Part shown: in pieces, positions 7,476 through 15,408 of the stretch
Numbering within the stretch: the first letter of the stretch is position 1
Layout: the number at the start of each line of letters is the position of its first letter
NCBI GenBank assembly: GCA_044450785.1
Contig: JBIOJM010000005.1
Location: forward strand, 1-64,000
Direction: 5' to 3'
Source of the DNA: JBIOJM01 sp044450785
GTDB taxonomy: Bacteria; Planctomycetota; Planctomycetia; Isosphaerales; Isosphaeraceae
Length of the DNA stretch: 64,000 bases
The notes under the pieces: model-generated
The model's database searches: none
Told to the model about the DNA's origin: nothing
The model's input: the letters and a program-made list of their open reading frames with translations, nothing else
Made by a program: the position numbers and the translations under genes

Positions 7476-10400
7476 ATGGACCGAAGCCGGCCGATCGACC
7501 TGGACACGACCGACGCGCTGTCCGACGGCCAGTCAAACCGCGGCGGAACAGCCGGCTCGGGCGCGCCGGCTGCCAGCGTTCCGGCGACGGTCGCCGACAG
7601 CAACGGTGAGCGGGACGATCTGGCCACGAAGCGCATCGAGACGGCCGATCCGGACGGTCGTGAGGTCTTGCCTCCTCTGGAAGCGACCGAGGCGCTCTAC
7701 GACGACCGCCCGACCCGGCGCATCCCGGAGGAGGCGGCTCCAGAGTCGAGCGACTCGTCTGGCCTCGGGCTCGGCGAGACCACCGATCTCGGCAGCACCC
7801 GACCCAGCGCCTTTGCACCAAAGGTCGTCGGCTCGGGCGAGTCCACGACCATCGGCCGTTATCGAACCGAGCGGCGGCTCGGGAAAGGCACCTTCGGTGA
7901 GGTCTTTCTGGCCTACGACAGCGAGCTGAACCGGCGGGTCGCCATCAAGATTCCGTATTCCTCCCGGATCGCCGATCCCAAGGAGTTCGAGGATTTCGTC
8001 TACGAGGCGCGGATTCTGGCCGGTCTCGATCATGGAGCGATCGTCCCGGTCTATGACATCGGGCGGATGGAAGACGGCCGATGCTACATCGTCTCGAAGT
8101 ACGTCGACGGATGCAGCCTGGATCGGCGGCTGCGCGACGATCGGCCGGCACCGAGGATCGTGGCCGGCTGGATCGCGACGGCCGCGGAGGCCCTGAATTT
8201 CGCGCACTCCCTTTCGGTGATCCATCGTGACGTGAAGCCGGCGAACATCCTGCTCGACCGGGCCGGCCACCTGTACGTTGCCGACTTCGGCCTGGCGCGA
8301 CGCGAGCAAGACCTGGAAGCGGACCGCGGATTCTACGGCACCCCGGCGTACGCGAGCCCCGAGCAGGCGCGCGGTGAAGGCCACCGCGTCGACGGACGCT
8401 CGGATATCTTCAGCCTGGGTGTGATCCTCTACGAGGCCCTGACCGGCAGCCACCCGTTCCGCTGCGCGACTCTCCAGGAGACGCTGGCGCAGATCCTGGA
8501 GCACGCGCCGCCGCTTCTTGGTGCGGTCGACGCCACGATCCCGGCGGAGCTCGCGCGAATCTGCCAGAAGGCGATGGCGAAGCGCATTGACGACCGCTAC
8601 GAGTCGGCGGCGACGCTTGCGGCGGACTTGAGGCACTGGCTGGCGCAGGCCGACACGGTGGGCGTCGCGGCGGCCCGCGACTGCTCGCCGGGGCGAACGC
8701 TCGTCTCGCGGGGGCTTCGTCCCTACGAGGATGCCGACTCCGACACCTTCCTCGAACTGGTCCCGGGGCCCTGCGGACGCGACGGCCTGCCGGAGTGCAT
8801 CGGCTTCTGGAAGCGCCGTATCGAAGGGGGCGGCGACGCCGAGGCCTTCCCGGTCGGCGTCATCTACGGGCCGACCGGCAGCGGCAAGTCTTCACTGGTC
8901 CGCGCCGGGTTGATCCCGCGGCTGGCCGAGTCGGTTTGCTGCGTCTACGTCGAGTCGACGATCGAGGGGACCGAGCAGCGGCTGCTGCGCGGCTTGCGCA
9001 GCCGGTTTCCGGCTCTTGCGGCGCACCAAGATGCGGCCGGGATTCTCAGGGAGCTGCGGCAGGGTCGAAACCCCTCGGGGCCGCAGAAGGTCCTGATCGT
9101 GCTGGACCAGTTCGAGCAATGGCTCTTCGGGCAACGGGCCGGCGGCCGGCACGCGCTCGAAGACGCGCTGCGGCAGTGCGACGGCGAGCGCACTCAGGCC
9201 CTGCTTCTGGTGCGCGACGACTTCTGGATGGACCTCACGCGGTTCTTCCGGGGTCTCGAGGTCCGCCTGCTGGACGGCTGGAACGCGGCCGCCGTCGACC
9301 TCTTCGACCTCGAACACTCGCGGAAGGTCCTGACCTCGCTCGGGCGGGTGCACGGCCGGTTGCCGGCCGATCCCGCCGCGCTTTTGCCTGAGCATCGCGA
9401 TTTTGTCGATCGGGCCGTCTCGGCCCTGTCGCAAGACGGCCGGGTCGTTTGCGTCCGCCTTGTTCTGCTGGCGCAACTGCTGCGATCCAAGCCGTGGACT
9501 CCCGCGACCCTGGCCGAGCTGGGCGGGGCCCGGACGATTGGCGCCACGATCCTCGACGAGGCATTCTCGTCTCCCCAGGCGCCGCCGCAGAATCGCCTGC
9601 ATCGCCGTGCCGCCCAGGCGGTGCTGAGGCGGCTCCTGCCCGAGGGCGGGGTCTTGATCAAGGGGCACGTCTCGTCGCGGCAGGCGCTTTTGGACGCGTC
9701 CGGCTACTCGGCCCAACCTCGTGAATTCCAGGAGCTGATGTGGATCCTCGACCACGAGCTCCGGCTGGTCACCCCAGCCGACCCGCTCTTCGGGGCCGAA
9801 GAATGTGACGTTCCCGCGCCGCAAGATGGGCCGCAGTATTACCAGCTCGCGCACGATTATCTCATCCCCGACCTGCGCGCATGGTTGTTTCAGGACCAGC
9901 AAAAGTCGCTGCGCGGCCGGGCAGAGCGCGGGCTCCAGGAATTTGCCTCGGTCTGGTCCGAGCGGCGCAAGGGCAAGTTCCTGCCCTCGGCGCTGGAATG
10001 GGCCGCCCTTCGGCTGCTGACCGACCGAGGGCGATGGTCGGCCGAGGTGCGGGCGATGATGCGGGCCGCCACTGCACGTCACGTTCGGGGCGCCTTTCTT
10101 GTCGGAGTGCTGGCAGCGATCGTGGGTCTCGCCGGTGCGTGGGGGTTTGCGGGGCTCAAGGCCCGATCGCTGGTCGCGCGGCTCAAAAGCGCCGACATCG
10201 GGCAGGTCTTGCACATCACGCAGGACATCGAGCCGTTCCGCCCCTGGGCCGTTCCGATACTCAGGCGGGAGGCGGCTGAGGGGCAGACTGACCCGCGGTC
10301 GAGGCTGCGTTGCAGCCTTGCGCTGGTCCGCGACGATCCGGGCCAGGTCGACTACCTATTCGGCCGGATGCTCGCCGAGGACCCGCTCACCTCGTTCACG

Positions 10401-12035
10401 ATCCGGGAGGCGCTCTTTGCCCACCGCAGAGCGATCACCCCCGGCCTCTGGGAGATCGCGCGCGACTCGCGTCGCCCGGCCCGCGATCGCTTGCAAGCGG
10501 CCCTGGCGCTGTGCCTGTACGACCCTCCTGATGGGCCGCAAACCGGGCACGGGCCTTCGGCATGGGACGAGATCGCCGGGCCGGTCGCCGAAGAGCTGGT
10601 GACGATGCTCGACGCAAACCCGGCGGCATACGCGACTGTGCTCGACGCAGTCCGGCCGATTCAGGGTGTGCTGATCGGGAAGCTGAAGGAGCGGTTCGTC
10701 CGCCGGGGCGATCGGCGGCTTCAGACAGCGACGAACCTCTTGATCGACCTGGTGCGCGACGATCCCTCTGTCGTGTGCGAGCTTGCACTCGAGGCCGACG
10801 ACCATCAGTTCATCAAGATCTATCCACTGCTCGAGAAGCACCGGTCGAGTATCGTGCCCAAGCTTCGGGCCACGGCCGCGCCGCCGGCTGCCGGGCCGCT
10901 GGTCAGCGACGATGAAGCGACCGCCCGCCGCGCCCTGGCGGCGATCTGCTTGCTCAGGCTCGGCGAGGGAGGGGGCGTATGGGAGATCTTCCGGAATGAG
11001 CCCGACCCCCGCGCGCGCACGTTCGTCATCTACCACGGGGCCAGGTACGGACTGCCTCTGGCGACCCTGATCGCCCGGCTCAAGGTGGATGACGACCCAT
11101 CTCGCATCCGCGGCCTCCTCTTTGCAATCGGTCAGCACGGCGCGCTCGAGGCGTCGGCGCCCGAGTCTCGCTTCGTCGTGTCGCTGATCCGGGAGCGGTT
11201 TCTCGGCCATGACGACGCGGGCGTCCACGGGGCCGCGGAATGGCTTCTCGGGAAGTTCGGCGCCGACTTGTCGGTGAGCGCCGCGGATTCGGCCGCGGTC
11301 TCGACCCGAAAGTCCGCGCCCGGTCGCTGGTTCCTGACCAGCGACGGGCACACCATGGTCATCATCGACGCGCGGCACGATCCCCGGATCAAACGCGTCT
11401 TTGCGATCGCCGCCAAGGAGACCACGATCGAACAGATGCTCCGGTTCGACCCGGCGCACTGGTACAACAAGGAAAACTCGCCGGGGCCGACCTGTCCGAT
11501 CGGCGTTGTCACCTGGCCCAGGGCGATCGACTACTGCGAGTGGCTGAACAAACGCGAGATGATGGCCGAGTCACAGTCGTGCTACGCCCGCGGCAACGAG
11601 CGGCTTGCCTACTCGGAGGTCAGCCCGGATCTGACCAGGACGGGATACCGGCTGCCCACGCGCGCCGAGTGGCAGTTCGCCTGCCGCGCGGGGACCATGA
11701 CCCGGAGATATTACGGCAACGACAACAACGACGAGCTCCTGCACCACTACGTTTGGCTCACTCAAAAGGGCGCAGAGCCCCGGCTCGAACCGGTCGGCCG
11801 GTTGATGCCCAACGATTTCGGATTATTTGATATGTACGGGAACGTGTCGGAATGGAACGGCGACGTTCCCGATGAGAGCAATCATGTGTTCACCTCGGGA
11901 GGGGGATTCAAAGCCCTGCCCCAGGAGCTCAGCTCACACTACTATATGACGACGTCGCCCGATCTGCAGTACAACCAGTTCGGGTTCCGGATCGCCCGGA
12001 CGATCGAGCTAAACGAGAAGGGCTCGCCCCAGTGA
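7476..12035 (+). CDS. Ser/Thr kinase - STAND NTPase - FGE-sulfatase-like fusion
   Basis: The protein has 1,519 residues from the ATG at 7476. Residues about 125-400 are a complete Hanks-type kinase: GKGTFGEV P-loop, VAIKI lysine, HRDVKPANILL catalytic loop, DFGLA, and GTPAYASPEQARG. Residues about 430-830 form an nSTAND1/NACHT-like NTPase with Walker A GPTGSGKSS (about 464) and Walker B VLIVLDQFEQW (about 539). One membrane helix follows at about 872-895. A helical, probably HEAT-like, region extends to about 1300. The last 190 residues are an FGE-sulfatase/SUMF1-type fold (YRLPTRAEWQFACRAG, GLFDMYGNVSEWNGD, GFRIAR). STAND proteins with FGE-like domains are known from bacterial conflict systems. 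The gene converges on the protease operon, with 55 bp between stops. A role as a sensor kinase for it is inferred. Confidence 0.85.
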   Translation: MDRSRPIDLDTTDALSDGQSNRGGTAGSGAPAASVPATVADSNGERDDLATKRIETADPDGREVLPPLEATEALYDDRPTRRIPEEAAPESSDSSGLGLGETTDLGSTRPSAFAPKVVGSGESTTIGRYRTERRLGKGTFGEVFLAYDSELNRRVAIKIPYSSRIADPKEFEDFVYEARILAGLDHGAIVPVYDIGRMEDGRCYIVSKYVDGCSLDRRLRDDRPAPRIVAGWIATAAEALNFAHSLSVIHRDVKPANILLDRAGHLYVADFGLARREQDLEADRGFYGTPAYASPEQARGEGHRVDGRSDIFSLGVILYEALTGSHPFRCATLQETLAQILEHAPPLLGAVDATIPAELARICQKAMAKRIDDRYESAATLAADLRHWLAQADTVGVAAARDCSPGRTLVSRGLRPYEDADSDTFLELVPGPCGRDGLPECIGFWKRRIEGGGDAEAFPVGVIYGPTGSGKSSLVRAGLIPRLAESVCCVYVESTIEGTEQRLLRGLRSRFPALAAHQDAAGILRELRQGRNPSGPQKVLIVLDQFEQWLFGQRAGGRHALEDALRQCDGERTQALLLVRDDFWMDLTRFFRGLEVRLLDGWNAAAVDLFDLEHSRKVLTSLGRVHGRLPADPAALLPEHRDFVDRAVSALSQDGRVVCVRLVLLAQLLRSKPWTPATLAELGGARTIGATILDEAFSSPQAPPQNRLHRRAAQAVLRRLLPEGGVLIKGHVSSRQALLDASGYSAQPREFQELMWILDHELRLVTPADPLFGAEECDVPAPQDGPQYYQLAHDYLIPDLRAWLFQDQQKSLRGRAERGLQEFASVWSERRKGKFLPSALEWAALRLLTDRGRWSAEVRAMMRAATARHVRGAFLVGVLAAIVGLAGAWGFAGLKARSLVARLKSADIGQVLHITQDIEPFRPWAVPILRREAAEGQTDPRSRLRCSLALVRDDPGQVDYLFGRMLAEDPLTSFTIREALFAHRRAITPGLWEIARDSRRPARDRLQAALALCLYDPPDGPQTGHGPSAWDEIAGPVAEELVTMLDANPAAYATVLDAVRPIQGVLIGKLKERFVRRGDRRLQTATNLLIDLVRDDPSVVCELALEADDHQFIKIYPLLEKHRSSIVPKLRATAAPPAAGPLVSDDEATARRALAAICLLRLGEGGGVWEIFRNEPDPRARTFVIYHGARYGLPLATLIARLKVDDDPSRIRGLLFAIGQHGALEASAPESRFVVSLIRERFLGHDDAGVHGAAEWLLGKFGADLSVSAADSAAVSTRKSAPGRWFLTSDGHTMVIIDARHDPRIKRVFAIAAKETTIEQMLRFDPAHWYNKENSPGPTCPIGVVTWPRAIDYCEWLNKREMMAESQSCYARGNERLAYSEVSPDLTRTGYRLPTRAEWQFACRAGTMTRRYYGNDNNDELLHHYVWLTQKGAEPRLEPVGRLMPNDFGLFDMYGNVSEWNGDVPDESNHVFTSGGGFKALPQELSSHYYMTTSPDLQYNQFGFRIARTIELNEKGSPQ

Positions 12036-12090
12036 CGGCCGCCGGTTACGCGGGGATGCCCGCGATGGAAGTCGTCCTACCGACATCGCC

Positions 12091-13608
12091 TCAGCCCAGA
12101 CGGACCCGTTCCGAGCCAGGATCTGCCCTTGAGAGTTCTTCTTGGGGCCTGGGCTGTGGTGGCTGGCCGGCGGCCGGCACCGCGACTCGGACGGCTGGAT
12201 CGCCAATGATCACATAGCTGCGGGCGTCATTATTCGCCGTCCAGAGCCCGGCGAGTGCAAAGTCGTTGGGCGTCTTTCCGAACTTGATCTCTTCAAGCTC
12301 GTCGGCCAGGTGGGAGGATAGCTCGGCGTACCGTTCATTGAAGAACTCCATCGCCGAGCCGAGCGGGTGGCCGTCCATCAGTTGTTTGAGGGTGGACTCG
12401 AAGGACTGAAGCTGACGGCCCGCCTTATCCCAATTGAAGGAATAACCCCATGCCCGCTCGACATGTCCAACCACCGCCAGCGCCCCGCCTTTGGGGTGTC
12501 CGAGCAGCCGCCTGGGCAGGCCGGCAAGGAATGCGTGGGGCGCGATTGTCGTGCGGGTGTCTTTGAAAGCCGCGTGGGCGAAGTCGTCCAGACGTGGTGT
12601 TCCGGCGCCGTAGCATGCGAAGAAGAACGCGACGAGCCCAAATGGGTTCGTCTCCTTGCCGAGGTCGTCCCGAGAAAAGTAATAGTCTTGCGAAATGGGT
12701 TTTTTCTCCGATGGTCCCGGCCAGTCCTGGCAGAGGAGTGCGCCCTGGTGCCCGATCTGCCGTGAATCGTCGGCGGGGAACCCCACTCCGTGAGTCGCCG
12801 TGAACAGAAACGCAGGCGTCTCGGTACCGCCCAGAACCGATGCGAGCGCGGACTTGGTGGCCTGCGCTCCCAAGAGCTTCCGGATCTTCCAGGGAGGGGT
12901 ATCCGGTTTCAGCTTGGAGCCGATCTGAGACGCCAGGGGATCGACGAGCTCCGTGGCGCTCAGGTTGGTGGCGTCGTCGCCGTTGTTCTGGGTCCCGAAG
13001 AAGACAGCCGTACGGGACAGAGCGACCGGTCGAGTCTCGGCATCGACCACGCTGCGGGCATAATTCGCGTACTCCTCGACCGTGTCGAAGGCGATCCGGC
13101 CGACCGCATACTGCACATCGAGCTGATACTGGAATCGGAATGGGATCGACTCAGGGTCGCCGACGATCATCAAGTAGTAAGGAACCTTTCCAGGATCGGC
13201 GGGCCCGGGGCCTGCGCCGTGGCGTGCGAGAAAGTCAAGCTTGCTCTCGTTGGGGCGGTAGCCATTCGGCCCCGCGTATTCCCGATAGTATTTTCCTGCT
13301 TGGGTTTTTCGGTGCTCAAGGAGCGGTTTGAGGGCGTCACGCACCGGAAGAGGCGTGTTGTGCGCGAAGATCACGGCCCACCCGGATTGGTCAAGCTTGG
13401 TCGGATCAACGCCGGCCACCGGTCCAAGAGTGACCTTGCTACTCCTCTGATAGCGATAGCGAAGCTCTTGCAGGTGCCGCTCATCGAGTGGCTCATTGCG
13501 GGCGATCTTCGAGATCACGTCGGCGCCCAAGGGGGGCAGGAGGTAGTCGCCGGTGGCGGCATCGATTCCGTTAAAAACGAGGCGAGACGTGTTTGAGTCG
13601 GGCATCAT
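12091..13608 (-). CDS. C25/gingipain-like cysteine protease (caspase fold)
   Basis: The protein has 505 residues. The start is the ATG at 13608 with GAGGA six bases before it; an extension to 13656 would overlap the preceding gene. The catalytic His lies in FTATHGVGF (about residue 269) and the catalytic Cys in FFFACYGAGTP (about 330). A conserved GGALAVVGHVERAW follows. This arrangement (beta strand-HG, about 60 residues, beta strand-C-GAG) fits peptidase family C25 of clan CD. There is no signal peptide, unlike gingipains, so it should act in the cytoplasm. It is the last gene of a four-gene minus-strand operon with CHAT proteins. Such proteases act as effectors or processors in conflict systems; the substrate is unknown. 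Confidence 0.75.
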   Translation of the reverse strand: MMPDSNTSRLVFNGIDAATGDYLLPPLGADVISKIARNEPLDERHLQELRYRYQRSSKVTLGPVAGVDPTKLDQSGWAVIFAHNTPLPVRDALKPLLEHRKTQAGKYYREYAGPNGYRPNESKLDFLARHGAGPGPADPGKVPYYLMIVGDPESIPFRFQYQLDVQYAVGRIAFDTVEEYANYARSVVDAETRPVALSRTAVFFGTQNNGDDATNLSATELVDPLASQIGSKLKPDTPPWKIRKLLGAQATKSALASVLGGTETPAFLFTATHGVGFPADDSRQIGHQGALLCQDWPGPSEKKPISQDYYFSRDDLGKETNPFGLVAFFFACYGAGTPRLDDFAHAAFKDTRTTIAPHAFLAGLPRRLLGHPKGGALAVVGHVERAWGYSFNWDKAGRQLQSFESTLKQLMDGHPLGSAMEFFNERYAELSSHLADELEEIKFGKTPNDFALAGLWTANNDARSYVIIGDPAVRVAVPAAGQPPQPRPQEELSRADPGSERVRLG

Positions 13609-13646
13609 ACGAGTCCTCAAATGGAGTTGGGTGCTCGCGTCAGGTT

Positions 13647-14198
13647 CTAAAGGCAAGACTCGAGATCCTTGACGAGAGTCGTCAGGCTCTGGCTTTCATG
13701 CTGGACCTGCTGCAGGCAACTCAGCGTGTGTCTGAGGATCTTCTTCTGGATGTCCTCACAAGTGTCCTGGAGGTTGCTCGCGCTTTCATCAGTTTCCGCA
13801 GCGACACGGGCGGTCCGCAGCCATTCTTCCAGGTCGGCCACAATCAACCGGGGTTCAAGATCTCCCATATCACGCGGGACTGGACACTTCTGAGTGATCA
13901 CGGTGCTCGCGGACTTGATCGGCACTCGGAGATCATCCAATGGGCTCTCATCGAGCTGATCCAGCATCAATTTCAAAGCATGCCAGGCGTCGTCGCTGAG
14001 CTTTGCTTTTCCTCTATCTTGAGTTGGATATGTGATAGTCTTCGACACATACTTGACGATCTCATCAATTTGCCTCCCGACGGCTCGGAGCTTCGTCATG
14101 AAGATCGTCCATTGGTTCAATCGCAGCGCTAACATGGAAACCAGAGCCAGAATGCTCCGTATCTTTTTCTGTGCGGCTTCGCGATCGTCGTTTGGCAT
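13647..14198 (-). CDS. Helical protein of unknown function in the CHAT/C25 operon
   Basis: The 183-residue protein is predicted to be almost entirely helical with coiled-coil-like heptads (for example IRSILALVSMLALRLNQW near the N-terminus and IQKKILRHTLSCLQQVQHE near the C-terminus). I do not recognise a family. It starts at the ATG at 14198 behind a long GA tract that can serve as ribosome binding site. It lies 23 bp after the CHAT-like gene and 38 bp before the C25-like gene, so it is surely co-transcribed. It could be an adaptor, a proteolytic substrate or an inhibitor of the neighbouring proteases. No membrane helix is certain, although residues 14-28 are quite hydrophobic. Confidence 0.6.
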   Translation of the reverse strand: MPNDDREAAQKKIRSILALVSMLALRLNQWTIFMTKLRAVGRQIDEIVKYVSKTITYPTQDRGKAKLSDDAWHALKLMLDQLDESPLDDLRVPIKSASTVITQKCPVPRDMGDLEPRLIVADLEEWLRTARVAAETDESASNLQDTCEDIQKKILRHTLSCLQQVQHESQSLTTLVKDLESCL

Positions 14199-14202
14199 CA
14201 GA

Positions 14203-14222
14203 GTACTCTCTCTATCTCTCTC
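14203..14222. repeat. CT/GA simple-sequence tract at a ribosome binding site
   Basis: The plus strand reads as interrupted CT repeats, so the minus strand (coding) has GAGAGAGATAGAGAGAG between the stop of the CHAT-like gene and the ATG of the 183-residue protein. It acts as the Shine-Dalgarno region and could vary in length. Confidence 0.5.
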
Positions 14223-15391
14223 TAACGAGCACGGGACTTGATGGACCCCAACATGCTCTCCAGCGACTCGGGTAGCAAATAGAACTGCTGGGCGTCATCC
14301 GAAGAGTGGAGTGTGAGGACCGGGTACGTCCACTCCCACCCATGAGGGTTCGCCGTGAACAGCTCTCTTCGGCCGGCGGCGACGGCATCGTCCACCGCCC
14401 CGGTCTGGAGGAAACGAGTGAAGAATGCCTCGCCGAACGTGCGGAAGTCCTCGTCCGACATCGGCCCGACGACCTCCAGCACCCCCCGAGTACCGCGTTT
14501 GATGCAGTCGGGAGCCAGCCTCAAAGGGAGACGGGTTGGGTCCCAGCTCGTGCCCGACGGTTGTGCCAGGATCAGAATCAGTGCCGGTGCCCGAGGTTTG
14601 TCGATCACATCGACCACGTCGTTCCAATCGACCGGGGTGCTCTCGCCAGCCTCGGTGTCGAACCAGAAGAAGGGTCGGCCGTTCTCAGCTCCGACCCGGC
14701 CGCAAATGACCGCGAAATGGCAGCCGTCGTCTTTTGACCCTTCGAAGAACTCAGTCAACTGCCGAAATGTCAGCGGGGGATAGGCAAACCGCTGTGTAAT
14801 GAGTTGGCCGAGCGGCCGAAAGATCGTTTTGTTGAACGTCGAAAGCAAGCTGTTCAGGTGGAGGGCCGGTTGTTCGACCTGATTCGTCGCGGTCGTGGCG
14901 GCCGCCATCAACCGAAAGGGCCTGTCGGTCAGCAAAGAACTGCCGAACCCCGAAGCAGCGCTTGTGCGTGCGAAGGCTGTCTCTAGTCCCAGCCACCACT
15001 CGTCCTTCGTGTAGTGCATCGACTCCCAACGCAAGGCATGGAGTTGCTCCGGCAAGCCTTGGCCCAGGCGAATGTGCAGCCGCCAGCGCGAGCGAGACGA
15101 GTCGGCGACCATCATCCTCACTTTCTGGAAGCCCTCGCGCAGGCCCTCGCCGAACAACCATTCGAACAACCTTCGTCCGTACATCTGGACGGCGGGTTCT
15201 CCGAAATGGAATGCGGCACGCCCGACCTCCACAAGTTCACCGTATGGTGGCTCGGGCAGAACACGTCGGAAATTCTCGCCGAGGGGCAGGTTGATCTCCC
15301 CCACAAGATTCCCGCGTGTGTCTCGCCTGAGATGCACTTCGATATTCAAATACTCGGTAGGGGCGGTTTGATTCCAGTCGGTCAGTGCCAA
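14222..15391 (-). CDS. CHAT-like protein lacking the catalytic dyad (pseudo-protease)
   Basis: I place the start at TTG 15391, which has a strong AGGAGG close upstream in the 17-bp gap after the active CHAT gene. The 75 extra upstream codons overlap that gene and look random. The 389-residue protein matches the neighbour in layout: an N-terminal beta-rich part (IRLGQGLPEQLHALRWES, like the usual PWELL), then a C-terminal half ending in GAVDDAVAAGRREL, a typical CHAT C-terminus. Where active CHAT proteins have a GHG after a hydrophobic strand, this one has HFAVICGRVG (about residue 225). Where they have LNAC it has LILAQPSG (about 273). Both catalytic positions thus appear lost. A regulatory or scaffolding role for the active CHAT protease is inferred. 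Confidence 0.6.
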   Translation of the reverse strand: MALTDWNQTAPTEYLNIEVHLRRDTRGNLVGEINLPLGENFRRVLPEPPYGELVEVGRAAFHFGEPAVQMYGRRLFEWLFGEGLREGFQKVRMMVADSSRSRWRLHIRLGQGLPEQLHALRWESMHYTKDEWWLGLETAFARTSAASGFGSSLLTDRPFRLMAAATTATNQVEQPALHLNSLLSTFNKTIFRPLGQLITQRFAYPPLTFRQLTEFFEGSKDDGCHFAVICGRVGAENGRPFFWFDTEAGESTPVDWNDVVDVIDKPRAPALILILAQPSGTSWDPTRLPLRLAPDCIKRGTRGVLEVVGPMSDEDFRTFGEAFFTRFLQTGAVDDAVAAGRRELFTANPHGWEWTYPVLTLHSSDDAQQFYLLPESLESMLGSIKSRAR

Positions 15392-15408
15392 GGATCGCCT
15401 CCTTTCGG

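Noticed and set aside
8892..10214. 440-codon minus-strand frame within the STAND region
   Set aside because: Antisense shadow of a well-supported kinase-STAND protein.
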